Source: Verrucomicrobiaceae bacterium (lineage in GTDB: Bacteria; Verrucomicrobiota; Verrucomicrobiae; Verrucomicrobiales; Akkermansiaceae). From it: DNA of 11,887 nucleotides. The notes below the pieces were generated by a model that did no database searches, had not been told where the DNA came from, and saw nothing but the letters and a program-made list of their open reading frames with translations. Positions 8,301 to 11,887 of the stretch are shown here, in pieces; within the stretch, counting starts at the first letter, position 1, and the number at the start of each line of letters is the position of its first letter. Where the stretch lies: the NCBI GenBank assembly GCA_947372405.1, contig CANBTO010000096.1:1-11887 (forward strand), read 5' to 3'. Made by a program: the position numbers and the translations under genes.

Positions 8301-8805
8301 ATGGAAGGTGCTGGCCAACGGTCCGCTGCGGTCTGTGTTCGAGCTGACTTTTGACAGTTGGGATATTCCCGGAAACAAGGTTTCGGAAAGCAAGCGCATC
8401 TCGATTGATGCAGGGTCCAACTTCAGTCGCGTGGAGAGCACCTTCAGCCTCGCCAATACCGACAAACCCGGCAAGGTGACCGTGGGGGTGGGCATCGTGA
8501 AACGGCCGGGGGACGGGCAGTTCACCAAGGACGAGAAGGAAGGCTGGATGAGCTATTGGGAACCGGAAGCCAAACCTAACGGAAACACGGCCTGCGGTGT
8601 GGTGATTCCAGGAGGAGCGGGATTTGCCGAGGCGGACGGGGATTTTCTAGCTCTCGGCACCGCGGTTTCCGGACAGCCCTTCGTCCATTACATCGGCGCG
8701 GGCTGGAGCAAGAGCGGGGATTTCCCGGATGCGAAGACATGGGAGGATGGCGTACGGAAGCTTGCGCTGCGATTGAAATCCCCGGTCTCGGTGAAGGTGA
8801 ATTGA
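5326..8805 (+). CDS. Secreted three-module protein: BNR_4 beta-propeller + GH105/GH88 unsaturated glucuronyl hydrolase + DUF4861-like domain
   Basis: This 1159-residue protein probably acts outside the cytoplasm on acidic polysaccharide fragments. Residues 1-29 look like a signal peptide ending ASSA. A BNR_4 seven-bladed propeller-like module follows (about 35-425), with repeated blade motifs such as SMDGGKTWS and TTADAGKTWTS; related propellers include PL24/PL25 ulvan lyases. An Ala/Val/Ser/Pro linker (about 435-460) leads to an (alpha/alpha)6 GH105/GH88 module (about 465-805). It has HADDH (538-542), WSWCDSLFMAP (591-601) whose Asp595 matches the YteR catalytic Asp143, WGRGNGW (658-664) and SSTGFF (723-728). 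Enzymes of this type remove the 4,5-unsaturated uronic acid left by lyases. A DUF4861-like domain (about 810-1155), function not established here, ends the protein. An in-frame extension to 5140 is rejected because it would bury the signal peptide. No other polysaccharide-utilisation gene is adjacent. Confidence 0.87.
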   Translation: MKTVTLRNFRSALVSAVATVCQILPASSAQPGEAFADFSKDGGWCWFSDPRAVTRDGKTYTGWVTEDGSIQAGTLDSATGAVSSTTLHAQYQRDDHDNPSFLFLPDGRLMAFYSQHNQTEMNSRVMARPGDFSEWEPERVLHLSDAAKKRVTYSNPVMLSAENNAIYLFWRGDTWKPTFSKSMDGGKTWSLGKVVTTRVGAGSNNRPYVKIASNGKDRIHMLFTDGHPRDEATNSVYYACYKDGAFFKADGSRIAGLDQLPFTPEQADCVYDARKSGVRAWVYDLAFDKDERPVVAYTRLPSENDHRYHYARWDGKAWADSELCAAGKWFPQTKPGKKETEPHYSGGLALDPADPSVVYLSRPVNDVREIEKWTTADAGKTWTSTAVTAGSKSDNIRPYVVKNPVAGGPGLLWLNLHGRYVHFTDYLSSVKMDRPAKGNAAVSPVAVASVAVSPAVEAKTFPALSDAIAPKDLLTTMERVADWQLANPSPHKPTDWTQGAGYTGIMALAGVSGDRKYRDAMVAMGEGNGWMPGPRVYHADDHCVSQTYAELYFLTRDPKMIAPSRARFDEILANPHEGSLVFKTPGNQDRWSWCDSLFMAPSAWLRMYVATGDKRYLDQAVNHWWRTSDFLYDKNEHLYYRDSTYFEKREANGKNVFWGRGNGWVMGGLVRMLQYLPSNHPARPRFEDQFKQMAAKLITCQQSDGMWRASLLDPDSYPLKEVSSTGFFTYAFAWGVNQGLLDRATYEPAVRKAWVALVSCVQPDGKLTHVQPIGADPKHFADDTTEVYGTGAFLLAGTQIYRMAVTEKTKPVVVSVSNPGDFSRVCEMVEVDLAKVGKSPVVMDALTARILDSQVTGKQLLYQVDLAPGETRSYLILQSEQLGAVPKPDVKTFCRFVPERLDDFAWESDRIAHRVYGPAIIKDPKEHLISSGVDVWVKSARYPIINKWYAKGEYHKDEGEGLDCYKVGKARGCGGLGIWDGKKLYTSSNFTKWKVLANGPLRSVFELTFDSWDIPGNKVSESKRISIDAGSNFSRVESTFSLANTDKPGKVTVGVGIVKRPGDGQFTKDEKEGWMSYWEPEAKPNGNTACGVVIPGGAGFAEADGDFLALGTAVSGQPFVHYIGAGWSKSGDFPDAKTWEDGVRKLALRLKSPVSVKVN

Positions 8806-8837
8806 AAAATCTGTCTGGTCAGCGAGAGGGACCGGAC

Positions 8838-8858
8838 ACCCGAGTATGGCCGGGTTTT
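8838..8858 (+). terminator. Weak intrinsic terminator candidate
   Basis: ACCCG (8838-8842), an 8-base loop and CGGGT (8851-8855) run into TTTT (8855-8858), 33 bases after the stop of the three-module gene. The stem is only 5 bp and the T-run short, so termination would be modest. Confidence 0.35.
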
Positions 8859-8897
8859 AGCAAACGTGAGTGATCAGTGACTGCGAGAACACCCGGT

Positions 8898-9203
8898 CTA
8901 TGATTTGTATTTCACCTTGGTGACATCGGGGCTGCCCCATCTCGCCAGAGCATACAAGATGGCCTGCCTGACGCCGTAAGTGAGACCACAGTAAACGAAC
9001 GAAACGGGCAAACCGACTACAATCCAGATTCCCATTCCGAATCCCTCCGCCTGAGGATCGCCCGCGCGCTAGATTTCACCCGACGCATAAACGAGCACTC
9101 ACATGCAGAACGCGCCGATTTTGACCCCACGCCATCCCAACCTAGAGACGAGGTAAATCGGCAGGCCGAAATTCGCTAAAAACAAGACAGTGTCTCGGAG
9201 CAT
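8898..9203 (-). pseudogene. Decayed small membrane protein gene (two in-frame stops)
   Basis: On the minus strand one frame runs 101 codons from ATG at 9203 to TAG at 8898-8900. It is interrupted by TGA at 9099-9101 (codon 35) and TAG at 9069-9071 (codon 45), with no frameshift. The first part reads MLRDTVLFLANFGLPIYLVS, the last part MGIWIVVGLPVSFVYCGLTY followed by GVRQAILYALARWGSPD. These look like two or three membrane segments with a basic C-terminus (KVKYKS). The continuous, protein-like reading on both sides of the stops argues for recent nonsense decay. The ATG lies two bases after the toxin stop codon, so this was once the third gene of the toxin-antitoxin operon. I do not recognise the family. 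The C-terminal 46 residues could still be made from an internal ATG (9036-9038). Confidence 0.62.
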
Positions 9204-9205
9204 TG

Positions 9206-9565
9206 TCACTGAGCTTCTTGGTTACTCCGTTCGATTGCGAGGAACCGTGATAGGCTGTCAAGCAGGCGGGTGTGTCGCTCGGGTGCAATGGAGCCAAGAA
9301 TGCCGAGAAAACGGTCTGCTGGCATGGTCGTGAGAAAGCCGAGACGAATGACCGAAGCGACCTTGAGACCGCTGTGGGCAAAGTCCGGGTCGGATAGCTC
9401 GATAACCTCGTCGAAGCCGACTACCTGCTGGTGGAGTTGTGAACTGACGCCGCAAATGAGCCAGTCGCCGAATGGAGGCATCCGCCGCAAGAGAATCGCC
9501 GGGCGTGGCTTGAAGCGTCCATCGGCCTGCGGCAGAGGCGTGAGTGTGACATCGCCCTCGTTCAT
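9206..9565 (-). CDS. MazF/PemK-family toxin
   Basis: The 119-residue protein has the MazF/PemK layout: an opening strand EGDVTLTPLPQADGRFKPRP followed by AILLRRMPPFGDWLICGVSS. Here the Lys-x-Arg-Pro turn after the first strands and the 'Gly-Val-Ser-Ser' position match the RNA-binding face of MazF endoribonucleases. The family cleaves single-stranded mRNA at short sequence motifs; specificity cannot be read from sequence. The C-terminal helix (FLGILGSIAPERHTRLLDSL) also fits. The start ATG overlaps the stop of the upstream antitoxin as ATGA (9562-9565), so translation is coupled. The broken membrane-protein gene begins two bases after its stop. Confidence 0.8.
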   Translation of the reverse strand: MNEGDVTLTPLPQADGRFKPRPAILLRRMPPFGDWLICGVSSQLHQQVVGFDEVIELSDPDFAHSGLKVASVIRLGFLTTMPADRFLGILGSIAPERHTRLLDSLSRFLAIERSNQEAQ

Positions 9566-9774
9566 CGCGGCTTAAGGTCCGCAGTCGTGTATTCGGGTTC
9601 GTCGTCTCCGTAGGCTCGGGCGAGGTTCTGGACGCCGAGCGCAGTCCACTCGGAACGCTCGTCGTCAGGCCCGATGACGGTCACCACCAAAGAGGCGTTG
9701 GCGGCCAGCTCAAATGGCTCGTCGAGGACAATGTGCTTGCCGTCGTAGTGGGCTTTGAGAATCGCGGTTGGCAT
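9562..9774 (-). CDS. Antitoxin-like protein paired with the MazF/PemK toxin
   Basis: This 70-residue protein begins MPTAILKAHYDGKHIVLDEP and continues FELAANASLVVTVIGPDDER. That is a small beta-rich N-terminal domain of the DUF104/AF2212-like antitoxin sort ('a-x-YDGk-IvLdeP-x-L-x-pn-x-Lvvtv'). An acidic C-terminal segment (ARAYGDDEPEYTTADLKPR) is likely to bind the toxin. I use the ATG at 9774 because the 13 residues an upstream start would add do not fit the family. No Shine-Dalgarno sequence is visible. The gene precedes its toxin with a 4-base overlap, the usual antitoxin-first order. Its promoter should lie in 9775-10016. Confidence 0.75.
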   Translation of the reverse strand: MPTAILKAHYDGKHIVLDEPFELAANASLVVTVIGPDDERSEWTALGVQNLARAYGDDEPEYTTADLKPR

Positions 9775-9968
9775 GGAAGACGAATACTCCAGCGTCCGTT
9801 TCAGAGCAAGCACGCAGAGAAGTCCAGAACCTATGGTTCAGCGAGACGGCCTCGGCGGCGCGGGTATGGAGGGGGCGAATGCGAGCTCCATGTGAGAATA
9901 GGGGAACCCTACGGAGAGGGCTTGTCGCATATGCGCAGAAGCAAGTGGCCGGAGGCTTTTCCACTGTT

Positions 9969-9998
9969 AGTATTCTGCTCGCAGCCTGAAAATTTCAA
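9969..9998 (-). promoter_or_regulatory. Candidate sigma-70 promoter toward the MazF operon
   Basis: On the minus strand TTGAAA (9993-9998) and AATACT (9969-9974) are separated by 18 bases, matching the -35 consensus at 5 of 6 and the -10 at 4 of 6. It lies just after the adenosine deaminase stop and about 190 bases before the antitoxin start. The remaining gap (9775-9968) has no convincing gene. It contains the 10-base palindrome CGCATATGCG (9926-9935), a possible operator. Confidence 0.25.
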
Positions 9999-10016
9999 AG
10001 TTCCTTTGGAGCGGGT

Positions 10017-11177
10017 TCAACCGCCATCCATTCTCACGGACCGCCCGGAGGATCGGTCCCTGCCATTGTCGCCCCGCGCCTTGGCGAATCCGGGGAGGAT
10101 GGAGCCGAAGATGATGGCGGTGCGTTTGTCGAAGTGGGCGAACGCGCTCTTCATGGCGTTGAGCGAGAGCTTTTCGAGTTCGGTTAGACTAAGGTCGAAG
10201 AGTTCGGTGGCGAGAGAGGTTTCGCGGGTCATCGAGGTGTCGCTCATCAGACGGTCGTCGGTGTTGAGGCAGACGCGAAAGCCGCGGCGGAAGAACATGG
10301 CGAAGGGATGATCCGCGAGATCGGCGCAGGCTCCGGTGTGCAGGTTGCTGAGCAGGCACATTTCGAGCGGGATGCGCCGGTCGAGGATGTATTGGGCGAG
10401 GCTGCCGAGTTTCATTGTGCCGTCCGGGTGCAGTTCGATGTCGTCGCGCAGCCGGGTGGCGTGGCCGAGACGGTGGGCACCGCAATATTGGAGCGCCTGC
10501 CAGATCGATTCAGGGCCGTATGCCTCTCCCGCGTGAATGGTGATATGGAAATTCGCGCGCTCGATGGCTTGGAATGCCTCGACGTGTTTCTTCGGAGGAT
10601 AGCCGTGTTCGCCGCCCGCCAGATCGAAACCGACGACTCCGGCATCGCGGCAGCGGATCGCGAGTTCCGCGGCTTCGAGCGAGTTCTTCATGTGGCGCAT
10701 CGCGCAGATGATGAGCCCCCATTGCACGCCGTAGCGTTGTTCTCCGAGTTCGAGTCCGCGAATGACAGCGGCCACCACCTCGTCCTGCGTGAGTCCCGAT
10801 TCCGTATGATAGACCGGGGCGAAACGCACCTCCGCGTAAACCACGCCATCGTGAAACATGTCTTCGATGAACTCGAAGGCCACACGTTCAAGCGATTCCG
10901 GCGTCTGCATGACGGCGATCGTGTGGCGGAAGCCATCGAGGTATTCGGGCAGGCTGCCGCGTTGCGCACCGCGGTGAAACCAGTCCGCCAGATCGGACGG
11001 TTCGGTGGTGGGAAGTTCCTCGTAGTCGTGTTCCGCCGCGAGTTCGATCACCGTGGTCGGACGGAGACCACCGTCGAGGTGCTCGTGGAGCAGGACTTTG
11101 GGCAGGGCCCGGATATCCACGGTGCGCAGCAGCTCCTTGCCTCGGAGTGGGTTCGTGTCGTTCGCGCCGGTTGTCAT
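10017..11177 (-). CDS. add: Adenosine deaminase
   Basis: This cytoplasmic purine-salvage enzyme hydrolyses adenosine (and deoxyadenosine) to inosine and ammonia. The 386-residue TIM barrel carries the expected metal and catalytic residues: LLHEHLDGG with zinc ligands His31 and His33, HAGE with His215 and catalytic Glu218, RLGHAT with His239, and LNTDDRL with Asp307 as the metal ligand. SNLHTGA (277-283) is the usual 'SNxxT' element. The reading TDDRLMSDTSMT in place of the animal TDDP-x-x-F is the form common in actinobacterial-type adenosine deaminases. The C-terminal tail after residue 365 is basic and poorly structured (ARGDNGRDRSSGRSVRMDGG). The gene starts 6 bases after the stop of the upstream unknown gene, so they form an operon. 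Confidence 0.94.
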   Translation of the reverse strand: MTTGANDTNPLRGKELLRTVDIRALPKVLLHEHLDGGLRPTTVIELAAEHDYEELPTTEPSDLADWFHRGAQRGSLPEYLDGFRHTIAVMQTPESLERVAFEFIEDMFHDGVVYAEVRFAPVYHTESGLTQDEVVAAVIRGLELGEQRYGVQWGLIICAMRHMKNSLEAAELAIRCRDAGVVGFDLAGGEHGYPPKKHVEAFQAIERANFHITIHAGEAYGPESIWQALQYCGAHRLGHATRLRDDIELHPDGTMKLGSLAQYILDRRIPLEMCLLSNLHTGACADLADHPFAMFFRRGFRVCLNTDDRLMSDTSMTRETSLATELFDLSLTELEKLSLNAMKSAFAHFDKRTAIIFGSILPGFAKARGDNGRDRSSGRSVRMDGG

Positions 11178-11183
11178 ACCGGT

Positions 11184-11858
11184 TCAGTCACCGAGAAACA
11201 CAAACTCCTCGGCCACGCGGTTGAGCGAGCGGCGGGCGGCGGGCAGGGATTCCGCGAGGGACCCCAACAGGTGGCGGGTCGTGCTTCCGGCCATCTGGCG
11301 GTTTGAGGCAGCGCTTTGGTAGGCGCGCCGGGCGAAGGATTCGTAGAATTCCAGATCCGGGGCTTCGCCTTTTTCCGAGCGATGCTTGATGAAATCCGGG
11401 TAGAGTCCGGTGAGGACGAGGAACTGGTTTCCCGCCGCCACCTGAAGGTGGAACTTCATGCGGCCTTTGGATGTGGATATGAAGGACAGGAACTCCGCCG
11501 CATGGGTGAAACCACGCGTCACGTCCTGGAGCGGATCCCCGCCACTCGCGCAGACCCGTTTGGCCATCACGCCAGCCACGTAGTCGGCGAGGTCGGCGTC
11601 TGGCAGCTCGGCCTGCAGGAAGGCGTGGCGCACCAGCACATAGAAATAGAACCGAGGTGAGACCTGCAGGGCGGCGGGGGAATCGATCAGGTTGCGGAAA
11701 ACTTCCTTCAGATCCAGCATCTCGCGTATCCCGTCCGCATCCTGCCAGAGCTTTTCGAGGTGGCACCGGCAGCCATCGGGTGCGAGCGCGGACGCCACGA
11801 AATCGAAGTCCGCTCCAGTGAAGCGGTTGCGACAGGATGGCATCCATTGGTCCAACAT
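11184..11858 (-). CDS. Conserved-looking helical protein of unknown function, cotranscribed with add
   Basis: I do not recognise this 224-residue protein. It appears soluble and mainly helical, with no signal peptide. Notable segments are APDGCRCHLEKLWQDADGIR near the N-terminus, an aromatic stretch SPRFYFYVLVRHAFLQAELP, then GRMKFHLQVAAGNQFLVLTG followed by LYPDFIKHRSEKGEAPDLEF. The C-terminus is helical with several Arg (LPAARRSLNRVAEEF). A Cys-x-Cys-His near the start might bind metal, but no full motif is seen. The ATG at 11858 has a clear AGGAG (11867-11871) 8 bases upstream and is preferred over a TTG at 11876. The 6-base gap to add implies cotranscription, which gives no clear functional clue. 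Confidence 0.7.
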   Translation of the reverse strand: MLDQWMPSCRNRFTGADFDFVASALAPDGCRCHLEKLWQDADGIREMLDLKEVFRNLIDSPAALQVSPRFYFYVLVRHAFLQAELPDADLADYVAGVMAKRVCASGGDPLQDVTRGFTHAAEFLSFISTSKGRMKFHLQVAAGNQFLVLTGLYPDFIKHRSEKGEAPDLEFYESFARRAYQSAASNRQMAGSTTRHLLGSLAESLPAARRSLNRVAEEFVFLGD

Positions 11859-11866
11859 TTGTGGCT

Positions 11867-11871
11867 CTCCT
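11867..11871 (-). promoter_or_regulatory. Shine-Dalgarno sequence AGGAG
   Basis: AGGAG on the minus strand, 8 bases before the ATG at 11858, fixes that start. It is the only well-placed Shine-Dalgarno sequence I see in the window. Confidence 0.65.
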
Positions 11872-11887
11872 ACCAAAAAAACTTCCG

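Noticed and set aside
8898..9203. Programmed readthrough or selenocysteine at the internal TGA of the small membrane protein
   Set aside because: A second stop (TAG) follows ten codons later and I see no SECIS-like hairpin, so nonsense decay is simpler.
10308..11306. Plus-strand open frame of 332 codons over add
   Set aside because: It is antisense to a well-supported adenosine deaminase and its start of the unknown neighbour. The translation has no domain pattern.

Overview
The window looks like a chromosomal segment of a Verrucomicrobiota bacterium (Luteolibacter/Haloferula-like). This is inferred from the high-GC core genes, the lack of Shine-Dalgarno sequences before nearly every start, a large secreted multi-module carbohydrate-active enzyme and short REP-like hairpins. 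No rRNA, tRNA, CRISPR array, transposase or integrase is visible.

Layout: (1) 121-1926, aspS on the plus strand, preceded by an AT-rich inverted repeat. (2) 1957-2386, a minus-strand Phd/YefM-RelE/ParE type toxin-antitoxin pair, convergent with aspS. (3) 2469-3365, a membrane-anchored neutral zinc metallopeptidase (YpfJ family), minus strand. (4) 3366-3859, a non-coding stretch dense in hairpins: an inverted pair of REP-like elements with a compensatory base change, two mutually exclusive GC-rich hairpins and a long imperfect inverted repeat. (5) 3860-5159, an AT-richer island of three small plus-strand genes: a DUF4177-like 66-residue protein, a HEPN (AbiU2-like) protein with an RN-x4-H motif, and an orphan. 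The HEPN stop codon lies at the edge of a 123-bp imperfect inverted repeat built like an integron attC site, so the first two genes may form a mobile cassette. (6) 5326-8805, a secreted protein of 1159 residues joining a BNR_4 beta-propeller, a GH105/GH88-type unsaturated glucuronyl hydrolase and a DUF4861-like domain. (7) 8898-9774, a minus-strand operon of antitoxin, MazF/PemK-like toxin and a third gene, a small membrane protein now broken by two in-frame stops. (8) 10017-11858, a minus-strand pair of a conserved unknown protein and adenosine deaminase.

Housekeeping genes (aspS, add and partner) frame an accessory interval of about 8 kb. It holds two toxin-antitoxin modules, a HEPN RNase-like protein, repeats and a decayed gene. 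The best candidate for an undescribed system is the DUF4177-like/HEPN pair with its attC-like end (about 3832-4773). The case for it is structural and has not been tested against databases.
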